From Nocardia puris (GTDB lineage Bacteria > Actinomycetota > Actinomycetes > Mycobacteriales > Mycobacteriaceae), in assembly GCF_003315035.1 (NCBI RefSeq), contig NZ_QNRE01000003.1, positions 555,375-619,374 on the forward strand: a stretch of DNA of 64,000 nt. The letters are read 5' to 3'. Positions 19,338 through 28,100 of this stretch are shown here, one piece after another (position 1 is the first letter of the stretch; every line of letters starts with the position of its first letter). Position numbers and translations under genes: made by a program. The notes under the pieces are model-generated. The model searched no databases. It saw only the letters and a program-made list of their open reading frames with translations, and was not told where the DNA came from.

Positions 19338-20465
19338 TCAACGACCCAGCACCGCGAGCATGCCCGCGACCGCGCGGGGCCAGGTGAACTGTTCGGCGCG
19401 GGAGCGGGCGGCGTGGCGGCGGGCCGGGGCGGGCAGGGCGAGGACGTCGGTGACGGCGCGGGCGAAGGCGCCGGGGTGGTCGGCGGCGACGGCACCGCAG
19501 TCGGCGGTGACGATGTCGGCCAAAGCGGACGAGCGGCTGGCGACGACGGGCGTGCCCGCGGCGAGGGCTTCCAGCGCGGCCAAGCCGAAGGTCTCGTGCG
19601 GGCCGGGAGCCAGCGAGACATCGGCGGTGGCAAGCAGTTTCGCGACCATCGAGCGATCGCTGATGAATCCGGTGAAGTGCACGGCCGGCTGGCCGCCCGG
19701 CAGCGGGGGCAAGGTGCGGGCGCGACGTTCCAGCGCGTCGCGGCGCGGCCCGTCGCCCGCGATCACCAGCCGCACGCCCGCCCCCGCCTTGCGCAGCGCG
19801 GCGACCGCCTCGATGCTGCGGTCCACGCGCTTCTCCACCGAGAGCCTGCCGCAGTGCACCAGCAGCGGCTGCCCCGGCACCGCCAGCTCCTCGCGCAACC
19901 GCAGGTCGCGCCGGCGCGGGCTGAACAGATCGAGGTCCACCCCCAGCGGCACCAACTCCACGTTCGGCGCGCCGATGCGATCGAACTCCGCGCGCGCGAA
20001 TTCGGTGGTGCAGACCACGATGTCGTATTCGTCGGCGGTGCGCCGGTTCGCGAGGTCGGCGCCGCGGCGGGCCAGCGGGCCGGGCAGCACCTGCCCGAGC
20101 AACCGGTCCAGCCGCTCGTGCGAGATCATCACGCTCGCCACGTCACGGCGGCGCGCCCAGCGCCCGAAACCGCGCAGCGTGAGCCGGTCCGACACCTCCA
20201 GCACGTCCGGCCGCAGCCCGGCCAGCACATCGGCCACGCGGCGCGGATCGGCGGCGCGGTAGCCGCCGGTCCACGGAATCGCCAACGTGGGCAACGTGAT
20301 CCGCACCGCCCCGCCCGGCAGCACCTCCTCGGCCCGCCGCGGCCCCGGCACGATCAGCACCACCTCGTGTCCCGCCGCCACGTACCCGGCGCCGAGGTGA
20401 TGCAGTGCGGTGCGCAGCCCACCCGACCGCGGACCGTAGAAGTTCGCCAGCTGCACGATGCGCAC
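19338..20465 (-). CDS. GT4 glycosyltransferase, mannosyltransferase MgtA-like
   Basis: 375-aa GT-B fold transferase. The N-terminal acceptor half begins VQLANFYGPRSGGLRTALHHLGAGY, and the C-terminal donor half has HCGRLSVEKRVDRSIEA, VIAGDGPRRD and the EX7E region PGPHETFGLAALEALAAGTPVVAS. This pattern fits GDP-mannose-dependent enzymes such as mycobacterial MgtA/PimB', which build mannosylated glycolipids at the inner membrane. The exact acceptor cannot be told. GTG start 20465. It stands alone, with its 3' end facing rsmI. Confidence 0.85.
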   Translation of the reverse strand: MRIVQLANFYGPRSGGLRTALHHLGAGYVAAGHEVVLIVPGPRRAEEVLPGGAVRITLPTLAIPWTGGYRAADPRRVADVLAGLRPDVLEVSDRLTLRGFGRWARRRDVASVMISHERLDRLLGQVLPGPLARRGADLANRRTADEYDIVVCTTEFARAEFDRIGAPNVELVPLGVDLDLFSPRRRDLRLREELAVPGQPLLVHCGRLSVEKRVDRSIEAVAALRKAGAGVRLVIAGDGPRRDALERRARTLPPLPGGQPAVHFTGFISDRSMVAKLLATADVSLAPGPHETFGLAALEALAAGTPVVASRSSALADIVTADCGAVAADHPGAFARAVTDVLALPAPARRHAARSRAEQFTWPRAVAGMLAVLGR

Positions 20466-20540
20466 CCGCCGATCGTCGCAGCGCGACGGACCCTCCCGTG
20501 CAACACGTGGTGAACAGTGGGCGAAAAGCTACCGCCCCTC

Positions 20541-22445
20541 CTAGTGCTTGGCGACCCCGCGCGTCACCCGAGGCAGGTCCAGATCCAGCGGGATCCGTCC
20601 CAGCGCCAGATGCGCTTCCACCTGGTCCGACGGCATGGGCCGCGCGATCAGGAACCCCTGGGCCCGGTAGCAGCCGAGACCCACCAAGGTCCGGGCGGCC
20701 ACGGCGGTCTCCACGCCCTCGCCGACCACGCCCAGCCCGAACGACCCGGCCAGGCCGATGATGGACTTCACGATGGCCAGATCGTCGGTGCTCGCGCCGA
20801 GCCGCTGCACGAAACCGCGGTCGATCTTCACCGCGTCCACCGGCAGCGCCTTCAGGTGCGACAGCGAGCTGTAGCCGGTGCCGAAGTCGTCGATGGCGAT
20901 CTGCACGCCCATCCGCTTGAGCCCGCGCAAGGTCACCTGGGTGCGCGCCAGATCCTGCACCACCACGTGCTCGGTGATCTCCAGGCACACCGAACTGCCG
21001 TCGATGCCGAACAGCCGCAGGATGTCCTCGATGCGCTCCACGAAATCCAGGCTCACCAACTGCACCGGCGAGACATTGATGCGCATCACCACGTTGGAAG
21101 CCAGTCCGCGCCTGCGCCACTCGGCGAATTGCGCGCAGGCCGAACGGATCACCCAGCGCCCCAGCTCACCCGCCAGGTTGGTGGCCTCGGCCACCGTGAC
21201 GAACGCGCCGGGCGGCAGCAGGCCCCTGGTGGGATGCATCCACCGCACCAGCGCCTCCAGCGCGACGATCCGCCCGGTGCGCAGGTCCACCTCGGGCTGG
21301 TAATGCAACAGCAGCGACCCGTCCGACACCGCGCCGCGCAGGTTCAGCTCCACATCGTCCTGTAGTTCGAACTGCGCGCGCATGGCGTCGGTGAACACCG
21401 CGACGCCGTTGCCGCCGCCCGACTTCGCCGACAGCAGCGCGTGATCCGCGCGGCGCAGCACATCGGCGACGGTGGTCTCACCGGGGATGCCGACGGCGAC
21501 ACCCACGCTGGCCCCTCGGCTCACCGACTCCCCGCCGACCTCGACGCGGCGGCCGATGAGCTGCTGGATCCGGGTGGCCTCGAGTTCCGCGGCGACCGCG
21601 TCCATGGGTTTGGCGGGCACGATGACGAATTCGTCGCCGCCCAGCCGGGCGATCATGTCGTGCGAGTCGAGGTTCTCGCGCAGTCGCGAGGAGAGGGTGC
21701 GGATGAAGTTGTCACCCGCGGTGTGACCCAGGAAATCGTTGAGCGCCTTGAGCCGATCCAGATCCAGGAAGAAGGCCGCGACCGGGCCGGGGCTGCCCGC
21801 GCGTAATCGCTCCTCCATGTGCTCGAGCAGCGCGCGGCGGTTGGCCAGGCCGGTCAGGTCGTCGTGCAGGGCGATGTAGCGCAACCGCTCCTCGGCCACC
21901 ACCCGGGCCTGCACCTGGGCGAACAGCGCGGCGATCGCCTGGAGCACATTGAGCTCCCTGGTGCTCCAGTCCCGGTCGCCCTGTTTGACGAAACCGAGCA
22001 CGCCGGTGGATTCGCCGCGCGAGACCAGCGGTACGCAGGCCATCGCGACCTGCGGGATGCCGGAGGAGCGCTGGATCGTCTCCTGGTAGTCGGCGTAGCT
22101 GCGGCCCGGCCGCACGATCACCGGTTCGGTGGTGTGCTCGAGTTCGCGGAACACCGAATCGGCGTTCTCGAAGTGCACGACGCGCAGCGGATCGGGGTCG
22201 GGGATATCGCTGCGGTGCGGCCATTCCGCGACGAGCAGGGTCGCGCGCTGTTCGCGGTCGGTGTGGCGCAGATAGCTGAAATCGACGTCGAAATGCTCGA
22301 CCAGCCACGACAGCACGCGCTCGCTCGCCGCCACCATCGTGGTGGCGTCGACGCCCATCAACTCGGCGGCGACCTGCGTCACCAGTGAGTCGAGCGTTCG
22401 CCGAGGCACCTTGTCTCCGATCGTGCTAGCCGCGGTTGCCCGCAC
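20541..22445 (-). CDS. GAF-GGDEF-EAL bifunctional cyclic di-GMP enzyme
   Basis: 634 aa. An N-terminal GAF sensor (about 40-195), a GGDEF diguanylate cyclase domain with an intact LGGDEF active site (about 275) and an EAL phosphodiesterase domain with EALVRW, NVSPVQ, EITEH and DDFGTGYSS. Both catalytic signatures look functional, as in M. smegmatis DcpA and M. tuberculosis Rv1354c. It probably sets cytoplasmic c-di-GMP in response to a GAF ligand. It overlaps the upstream E1-like/nitroreductase gene by 20 bases, the same gene order as Rv1354c-Rv1355c, so the two are likely cotranscribed. Confidence 0.94.
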   Translation of the reverse strand: MRATAASTIGDKVPRRTLDSLVTQVAAELMGVDATTMVAASERVLSWLVEHFDVDFSYLRHTDREQRATLLVAEWPHRSDIPDPDPLRVVHFENADSVFRELEHTTEPVIVRPGRSYADYQETIQRSSGIPQVAMACVPLVSRGESTGVLGFVKQGDRDWSTRELNVLQAIAALFAQVQARVVAEERLRYIALHDDLTGLANRRALLEHMEERLRAGSPGPVAAFFLDLDRLKALNDFLGHTAGDNFIRTLSSRLRENLDSHDMIARLGGDEFVIVPAKPMDAVAAELEATRIQQLIGRRVEVGGESVSRGASVGVAVGIPGETTVADVLRRADHALLSAKSGGGNGVAVFTDAMRAQFELQDDVELNLRGAVSDGSLLLHYQPEVDLRTGRIVALEALVRWMHPTRGLLPPGAFVTVAEATNLAGELGRWVIRSACAQFAEWRRRGLASNVVMRINVSPVQLVSLDFVERIEDILRLFGIDGSSVCLEITEHVVVQDLARTQVTLRGLKRMGVQIAIDDFGTGYSSLSHLKALPVDAVKIDRGFVQRLGASTDDLAIVKSIIGLAGSFGLGVVGEGVETAVAARTLVGLGCYRAQGFLIARPMPSDQVEAHLALGRIPLDLDLPRVTRGVAKH

Positions 22446-24570
22446 CCGGCACCGGAAGCCGCCTGCTGCGGACCGTGGCTGCTGCCGCGTAGCTCAGGCG
22501 AAGCACCAATGCCATGATCTCATGTCCGGGCACTCCCAGCAGGTCCAGGAAACGGCCCTGAAGTGACGTTAGTGTATCCGCGAAACCCGGGGAAATCGCG
22601 ATCAGCTCATCGGGGTGGCGGGCATAGAGGAACACCGGCGAGACCGGTTGCACGGCCAGACCCCGCCGTCCGGCCTCCAGCCACACCCGTTCCAGGGCCG
22701 CCCCCGCCCGCGCGTAATCGGCAAGACCGGGCGCGCGGTCGGGGCACGGCAACGTCACGGCGATCACCGCCGAACTCGATCGCACCCGGTCGCGGGTGTA
22801 TTCGCCGAGCGCCCGGCCGACCGACCAGTCGCGCAGCCGCGACATCACATCGTCGCGGCCGGCGATGCGCAGCTTGGCCTGTTCGTCGGCGGCCAGTTCC
22901 ATCGCGCGCACGTCGATTCCGGTGCGCAGGTCCTCGCCCGGCCAGCGCAGTTCGCCGAACATCTCCTCGTGTAGGCGCGGGGTGAGATGGCGCACGCGGT
23001 CGGATTCGCCCAGCAGTTCGGCCACCTCGGCCAGGCGCTCGGGGCCGGAGACGGCGCGCACGACACCGCCCTCGGCGGCCGCGGCGGTCTCCAGACCGGC
23101 CAGCACCGCGTCGTCGAGCGGTGCGCCGTTGCCCATCCTGCGGTTGGTCTCGCGAGCCAGCGCGGCCGGGTAGTCGCGGGCCAGCAGCGGGTCGGAGCCC
23201 ACGCCGAACTCGAGCACCGCCGAGAGCCCGGTGCGCTCGTCCTCCACCAGGTGGTGCGGGCCCAGGATGCCGTGCGCCGCGGCCGCCGCGCGTGCGTTGT
23301 GCAGCGCGGCGCCGATCGCGACGGCGCTGGCGCGGTAGCCGATGTCCATCGCCGAGGAGCGATGCGGTGCGAGTTCGAGGTGCACGGCGTCACCCAGGTC
23401 GCGGATCGTCCACGGCTGGGTGTTGCCGCCCGAGGGCGCGCGCTGGGCGCATTCGAGCACGTTGATCCGGGCGGGGCCGGCGGGCTGCACGGTGGCGGCG
23501 CCGTCGTCGTCCCAGTCCAGTTCCTCGACCGGCGCGGGTTCGGCCAACCCGTCGAGCCCGCGTTCCAGGTCGATCCTGGTACGGCCCGAGGACAGCTTGT
23601 GGCCCAGGCCGATCCGGCGCACGGCGGCCGCCACGATGGCCGCGCCCAGTTGCACATCGCTGCCCAGCTGCGGCCAGGTGGTGACGGTCTCGTCGATCTC
23701 GGCCATGCTGGCCGCCATCCGCGCCGACAGTTCCTTCGGATCGAGAATGCGCATCACGTGTGGCGCCTTGTCGTGGGTGGACAGGCCACGCAGCTCGGCG
23801 GCGGTGGTCGCGCCGAGCAACCCGTGGAACGGCGGGCGGTCCGGTTCCAGGTCGTAGCGCTCCACGTCGAACAGGCCGCGGTCGCTGGTGTCCATCAGCA
23901 GCGGCAGCCGGTGGCGGCGCGCGCCCTCGCGGACCGCGAATTTCACGTCGAGGGAATCGCATTCCTCCACCACGATCGACAGCCCGTGCAGGAACGCGTC
24001 GAGGTTGCGGTCGTCCACGCCGCCGGTGAACACCTCGACCGGCAGGTAGGGGTCGAGTTCGGCGATCCGGCGCGCGGTCACGACGGCCTTGTTCACGCCC
24101 AGGTCGAACAGGTTGCCGGGCACCCGGTTCAGATTGGACAGCTCGATCTCGTCGAAGTCGGCCAGCCGCAGCGCGCCGCAGTCGCCCTCCATGGCCAGCG
24201 TGTGCGCGATGGCGTGGCCCACGCTCTGCCCGACGATGCCGACGGCCAGCCCGGACAGGCGGCGCTGTTCGGCGCGGGTGAGCTTGTTGCGGTTGCGATC
24301 CAGCCGGACCGCGCGGTAGGCGCGTTCGCCGAGCAGGCCGACCAGGGTGCGCCGCCACGGGTAGTACACCCACCGGTCCTGTTCCGGGCCGCCGACGTCA
24401 CCGGGCGGATTGTGGACGCCCGCGAGTTCGGCGCGCAGCGCGTCGCGCAGGTCGAGGATCCGGATCGTCGGCGATTTGCGCAGGTCGACCAGCACCTGCG
24501 CCTGGTCGGGCACGTTCTCGTCGAGGATCAGCGGTCGATGTTCCGCGCCGGGACCGGGGTCACCGTTCAT
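22426..24570 (-). CDS. E1-like (ThiF)/nitroreductase fusion, Rv1355c (MoeY)-like
   Basis: 714-aa two-domain protein. Residues about 95-350 form a ThiF/MoeB/E1-type adenylation domain: VGIVGQSVGHAIAHTLAMEG is the nucleotide loop and DFDEIELSNLNRVPG the ATP/substrate segment. Residues about 410-700 form an FMN nitroreductase-like domain with APSGGNTQPWTI and a C-terminal GRRGLAVQPVSP. M. tuberculosis Rv1355c has the same length and architecture; the molybdopterin role in its name is unproven. The ATG is locked to the stop of the upstream acyltransferase-like gene by a four-base ATGA overlap. The E1 part could activate a carboxylate or peptide C-terminus; the flavin part could oxidise or reduce the product. 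Confidence 0.88.
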   Translation of the reverse strand: MNGDPGPGAEHRPLILDENVPDQAQVLVDLRKSPTIRILDLRDALRAELAGVHNPPGDVGGPEQDRWVYYPWRRTLVGLLGERAYRAVRLDRNRNKLTRAEQRRLSGLAVGIVGQSVGHAIAHTLAMEGDCGALRLADFDEIELSNLNRVPGNLFDLGVNKAVVTARRIAELDPYLPVEVFTGGVDDRNLDAFLHGLSIVVEECDSLDVKFAVREGARRHRLPLLMDTSDRGLFDVERYDLEPDRPPFHGLLGATTAAELRGLSTHDKAPHVMRILDPKELSARMAASMAEIDETVTTWPQLGSDVQLGAAIVAAAVRRIGLGHKLSSGRTRIDLERGLDGLAEPAPVEELDWDDDGAATVQPAGPARINVLECAQRAPSGGNTQPWTIRDLGDAVHLELAPHRSSAMDIGYRASAVAIGAALHNARAAAAAHGILGPHHLVEDERTGLSAVLEFGVGSDPLLARDYPAALARETNRRMGNGAPLDDAVLAGLETAAAAEGGVVRAVSGPERLAEVAELLGESDRVRHLTPRLHEEMFGELRWPGEDLRTGIDVRAMELAADEQAKLRIAGRDDVMSRLRDWSVGRALGEYTRDRVRSSSAVIAVTLPCPDRAPGLADYARAGAALERVWLEAGRRGLAVQPVSPVFLYARHPDELIAISPGFADTLTSLQGRFLDLLGVPGHEIMALVLRLSYAAAATVRSRRLPVPGAGNRG

Positions 24571-25334
24571 GCCTGAGCCAGTCCTCCGATCCGCGGCTCG
24601 CGCGTCGGCGTGCGGTGCGACGGCCACGGCCGGGTGCCGAGCGTCGCGCGTTCCAGGGCGAGAAGCGAACCCTGCAACTTGGTGGCGTGTGTCCGATATG
24701 CCCGAGTATCCCACCATAGCGGGACCGTTCGATACCGGTCGTCCGGATACGGCACCGGCGGAATGCCCTTGGCGATACGCCCGCCGCTGGACTCGTAGAG
24801 CCGGGCGCTGTGAGCGGCCGCGGTGACGAAACCGTAGCGGGCGCCGAGCAACCAGGCCGCGTGCACCACGCAGCGGGCCACGGCGGCGCCGAGCTGGGAC
24901 CGGCAGGAGAGACCGGCGCGGGTCACCCAGACGGCCTTGGCCTCCACGACACCCTCGTCCATCCGCTCGGCCAGCGCCTCGCGCAGCGCACCCGCGCCGG
25001 GCCTGCCCGTCCACGCGCCGAGGCCGTGCACCTCGTCCGGATTCCGGTAGGGCCCCTGGGCGCGCAATCCGGCGACGACCTGGCCGTCACCGTCCACTGC
25101 CGCGAAGAACAGCGAGGTCGAGCGGCCGTCGGCGACCCGGTCGAAGTCCAGTGCGCGCTCGACCCCGTACTGCCGGTAAACGTCCAGCGCACCGGACAGG
25201 TAGCGCCGCCACAGGTCGGGGTGGGCGTCCGGGGTGGCCACCTGGACGACGAATCCGGAATGCATGTCGCGAAACCGCAACACCTCGGCATCGCGCGCAT
25301 CGCCGGCGCCGATCGCGACTGTTTCGACAGTCAT
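24567..25334 (-). CDS. FeeM/autoinducer-synthase-like N-acyltransferase family protein
   Basis: 255-aa protein with a GNAT-like layout resembling FeeM/LuxI-type N-acyl amino acid synthases: an N-terminal strand EVLRFRDMHSGFVVQVA, a central LFFAAVDGDGQVVAGLRAQGPY acyl-chain-side strand, and a C-terminal AARYGFVTA-type core with VPYPDDRYRTVPLWWD. The assignment rests on pattern only; the catalytic residues cannot be checked by eye. Start ATG 25334. It is translationally coupled to the E1-like/nitroreductase gene (ATGA, 24567-24570), so the three genes to 20541 read as one operon. Product and substrate unknown. Confidence 0.65.
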   Translation of the reverse strand: MTVETVAIGAGDARDAEVLRFRDMHSGFVVQVATPDAHPDLWRRYLSGALDVYRQYGVERALDFDRVADGRSTSLFFAAVDGDGQVVAGLRAQGPYRNPDEVHGLGAWTGRPGAGALREALAERMDEGVVEAKAVWVTRAGLSCRSQLGAAVARCVVHAAWLLGARYGFVTAAAHSARLYESSGGRIAKGIPPVPYPDDRYRTVPLWWDTRAYRTHATKLQGSLLALERATLGTRPWPSHRTPTREPRIGGLAQA

Positions 25335-25458
25335 GGTGTTCCTACTCCGTTGCCACCGCGCCCGCGCGCGGTTTTCGAGCCGGTCTGACCCACGCTCCCG
25401 GCGACTCGCGCTCCGGGAGGGTTTGCCTAGGGCAGTATCCGTCATCTGAAAGAAATTG

Positions 25459-25472
25459 ACCAGGCGTCTGGT
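25459..25472. promoter_or_regulatory. small palindrome in the promoter region of the acyltransferase operon
   Basis: ACCAGGCGTCTGGT has perfect five-base arms around GCGT. It lies 125 bases upstream of the 25334 start and 115 bases past the end of the GyrI-like pair, in the only room available for that operon's promoter. The regulator is unknown and the short arms could be chance. Confidence 0.3.
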
Positions 25473-25587
25473 TAATCTCCCGGAAACTAATCGGAAGCCC
25501 CGAAATCACCGCAGGTCACGGGGTATGAGTTGCTCGAACCCCGGAATATGGAGACCAGTCGGTTCACGAATAGCTAACACATGGCTA

Positions 25588-26022
25588 TCACACCAGGATG
25601 GAGATGAACAACTCCACCGATTCCGCACCGCGCCAGACCTCGATCTCCTCCCGGTAGGCGCGGGTGATCTCCGCCGACGCCGTGGCGTCGTCGACTTGTG
25701 CCCATACGTCCTCGACGGGGTCGTGGTAGTCCCCGTTCGGTTCGAACCGAGCGTAGACGCCCTTGGGCACCCGCACGAGCAGATCGCCCACCGGAACCGC
25801 CGCCGGGTCGGCGTACTCGAAACACACCATGGCGTTGTAGTTTCCGGCGGGATCGGGCACGTACACCGTGTGCATCGGCGCCTCGGCGGCGCCGCGATCG
25901 CGCAGCCGGTCCTTGAGGAACTCGATCAGATCGCTGTTGCTGACCTTGAAGCTCGGCCGCACCCTCGGTACCACCAGCCCGCCGTACAGCGCTTCGGCGC
26001 GGACCGCGATCGCGTAGGTCAT
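25588..26022 (-). CDS. GyrI-like/AraC effector-binding domain protein, copy 2
   Basis: 144-aa stand-alone small-molecule-binding domain (GyrI-like, bacterial transcription activator effector-binding fold). Typical features: an N-terminal SKVSNSDLIEFLKDRL-type helix, VPDPAGNYNAMVCFEYAD, LLVRVPKGVYARFEPNGDY and a C-terminal strand VELFISILV. There is no DNA-binding domain. The ATG overlaps the stop of the related upstream gene by four bases, so the two are coupled and probably act together or as a heteromer. Confidence 0.75.
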   Translation of the reverse strand: MTYAIAVRAEALYGGLVVPRVRPSFKVSNSDLIEFLKDRLRDRGAAEAPMHTVYVPDPAGNYNAMVCFEYADPAAVPVGDLLVRVPKGVYARFEPNGDYHDPVEDVWAQVDDATASAEITRAYREEIEVWRGAESVELFISILV

Positions 26023-26462
26023 CGTGGATCTACCGCCAGATAGAGATCGATCTTGTAGGCGTGCGGGTAACACTCGAAATCCCCGGTGTAGGTGCGTTTT
26101 ATGCGGTTGTGCTCTTCGGCGTAGGCGATCTGGGTCCACAGGTCGGTCATCACCTGCGGGAAATTGCCCACCGAGGAGAACCGCGCGTACGGGCCCGCGG
26201 GCAGTTTGGCCACCAGGTGGCCGCGGGTCACCTCGCCGAACGACGCGCACTGGTAGCCGACGATCTGGGTGTTGTAGGTGCCGAGTTCCCCGGTGTAGTC
26301 GGTGTAGGCGCTGGCGAGCGGGCCGCCGAGTTCCTGATGCAGCACCGCCGCCCAGGCCGCCTCGAGATCGTGGTCACGCAGTTCCCCGAGGGCACGTTTC
26401 GGGCTGCGCACCGGGAGCCCGGCAACCCACGTCTCGTCCCGCTCGACGATTTCAAACTGCAT
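26019..26462 (-). CDS. GyrI-like/AraC effector-binding domain protein, copy 1
   Basis: 147-aa protein starting MQFEIVERDETWVAGLPVRSP, the canonical first strand of GyrI/AraC-effector-binding domains. It continues with YQCASFGEVTRGHLVAKLPAGPY and an acidic-aromatic end ECYPHAYKIDLYLAV, where Glu/Tyr usually line the ligand pocket. No HTH domain. Tandem and translationally coupled with copy 2, and related to it by the LPAGPYARF/VPKGVYARF strand. Proteins of this type bind hydrophobic or cationic compounds, so a drug-sequestering or hydrolase role is possible but not shown. Confidence 0.8.
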   Translation of the reverse strand: MQFEIVERDETWVAGLPVRSPKRALGELRDHDLEAAWAAVLHQELGGPLASAYTDYTGELGTYNTQIVGYQCASFGEVTRGHLVAKLPAGPYARFSSVGNFPQVMTDLWTQIAYAEEHNRIKRTYTGDFECYPHAYKIDLYLAVDPR

Positions 26463-26791
26463 GGAAAGACTCTTTCGAGGTGCATCCGGAGGTCCGCCCG
26501 CATCCGGTCGGCTAGAAACGCCATGCTATCAACACGATCCCGGCGTCGATGATCACCGGCCCGGCCGGGAGCCACGCCGCGCGCCCGCGCTGAACTGGAC
26601 GGATGTCCTGAACAACGCCTCCCGAGACAGCGGCGCGCGAGGTCGCGGCACACGCCGTCCACCGGCCGCGCGCGCCGGGACCCACTGCCACTCGACACCT
26701 CTCAGCGAAGTCACGGCAACCTTTCAGCGACCATCGCTCCCGGCGTGTCGCGACCCGCGCCGGTCCCCTGCCGCGCGCGGCGCCGGTTTCC
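26463..26791. other. intergenic region, nothing recognised
   Basis: 329 bases between the GyrI-like pair and the PAS/GAF-like gene, both on the minus strand. Its frames lack family-like sequence. It must hold the promoter of the GyrI-like pair next to 26463. Confidence 0.5.
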
Positions 26792-27808
26792 TTACTCGGG
26801 CAGCGCATCCTGGTCCAGCGGGCGGATCAGGCAGGCCAGGAAACGCGGCGCGGAGCCCGGCATCCGCACGCAGTGCAATTCCACCGCCCGCCACTCCCGG
26901 CGCAATGTCAGCAGCCGCACGGCCACCCGCGCCCGGTCCAAGCGGCCGTCCACCAGTTCGCGCAGGCCGGCCAGATACGGGGCGAGGTCGTCTGGGTGTA
27001 CCAGATGCGTGGTGGCCAGGTTGAATTCGCGGCCCTCGCCCGACGGGTCCAGCCCGCGCGAGGCCGGGTGGTGCCGCCACGCGATGCCCTCCAGCGGCGG
27101 CGTCAGCCATTCGACGATCTGCATGGTGCGCGTGTCGATCAGCGCGGCCGTGCCACCGAGCAGCGCGACCGCCGCGTCGTCGCGATAGGTCGGCGGCAGC
27201 GGGCCCGGCTCACGGTCGGCGGCCACCTGGATCAGCAAGCCCCGCAACAGGCCACGGCCGTCACCCCGGAAGAACCCGTACACACCGGCGGTGCCGCCGT
27301 CGGCGGTGCGCACCTGCATGGCGCCGCGCCAGCGCGGGCCGGGCCGGGGGTCGAGGGCCGCGGCCATCAACCGGTCGCGGTCCTCGCATTCGATGATCCG
27401 CGAGAGGAACCACGCGCCGTGCAGCAGTGGATGTCCCGCGGGCAGCACCGGGCCGCCGGTGCCGTCGCTGCGCAACGTCCACTGGTGACTGTCCCACACG
27501 AACGCGTCGACCGCGGGTGGCTCGGGCGGCTCCGCCCCCGCCGCGCCGGCCCACAGCCGCACGGCGAGCGGTTCACCGTCGGGGCCCGGGACCGGCAGCG
27601 CCAGCACCCGTTGCGGCTCGCCGCGCACCAGGACCTCGCGACTGCTCGGCGCCCGGTCGGCGATCGCCTGCGCGACCACCGAGCCCGCCACCGCGGCCAG
27701 CGCGGCGGGCCGGATCGCGCGATGCAGCGACCGCACCCGCGCCGAACCGTCCTTGGCCACGTGCCGGATGCCCTTGTCCGGCTCCGCGCTGTCCACCAGA
27801 AACCACAT
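26792..27808 (-). CDS. putative PAS/GAF-like sensory protein
   Basis: 338-aa soluble protein, probably of the actinobacterial GAF/PAS-like group (DUF5593/DUF5628-type, from memory). The middle has PAGHPLLHGAWFLSRIIECEDRDR, with a hydrophobic MQVRTADG...GVYGFFRGDGRG strand run. The C-terminal half (TMQIVEWLTPPLEGIAWRHH, then TTHLVHPDDLAPYL and a final strand HCVRMPGSAPRFLACLIRPL) reads like a PAS domain (VHPDD motif). No output domain is present, so it may sense a ligand and act through a partner. It stands alone between two intergenic regions. Confidence 0.6.
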   Translation of the reverse strand: MWFLVDSAEPDKGIRHVAKDGSARVRSLHRAIRPAALAAVAGSVVAQAIADRAPSSREVLVRGEPQRVLALPVPGPDGEPLAVRLWAGAAGAEPPEPPAVDAFVWDSHQWTLRSDGTGGPVLPAGHPLLHGAWFLSRIIECEDRDRLMAAALDPRPGPRWRGAMQVRTADGGTAGVYGFFRGDGRGLLRGLLIQVAADREPGPLPPTYRDDAAVALLGGTAALIDTRTMQIVEWLTPPLEGIAWRHHPASRGLDPSGEGREFNLATTHLVHPDDLAPYLAGLRELVDGRLDRARVAVRLLTLRREWRAVELHCVRMPGSAPRFLACLIRPLDQDALPE

Positions 27809-28100
27809 ACGCCCTCCCCTTCACGTATATCGGCCGAGCGCCGGAACACCCCTACCCCTGGCGACCGTCCGCCCGCGGATCGGACCGCGGGTATCAGGAC
27901 ACCGACTGTAATCGGCGCAACGGGCAAATGCGCGCGATCGGCCGGCGCCGCCGCCGCGGCGCGCGAGGCCGGACTCCCGCCCGCCGCGCCGGGATATCCT
28001 GCACCCGGGGGCCGAAACGCGTTCGGCGCGGAGGGCTCTCGCGCGCCCGCGGCCGGCGGCGAGCGCGCGCCACGTCCGGACGCGCCGGCGAGGAGCCATC

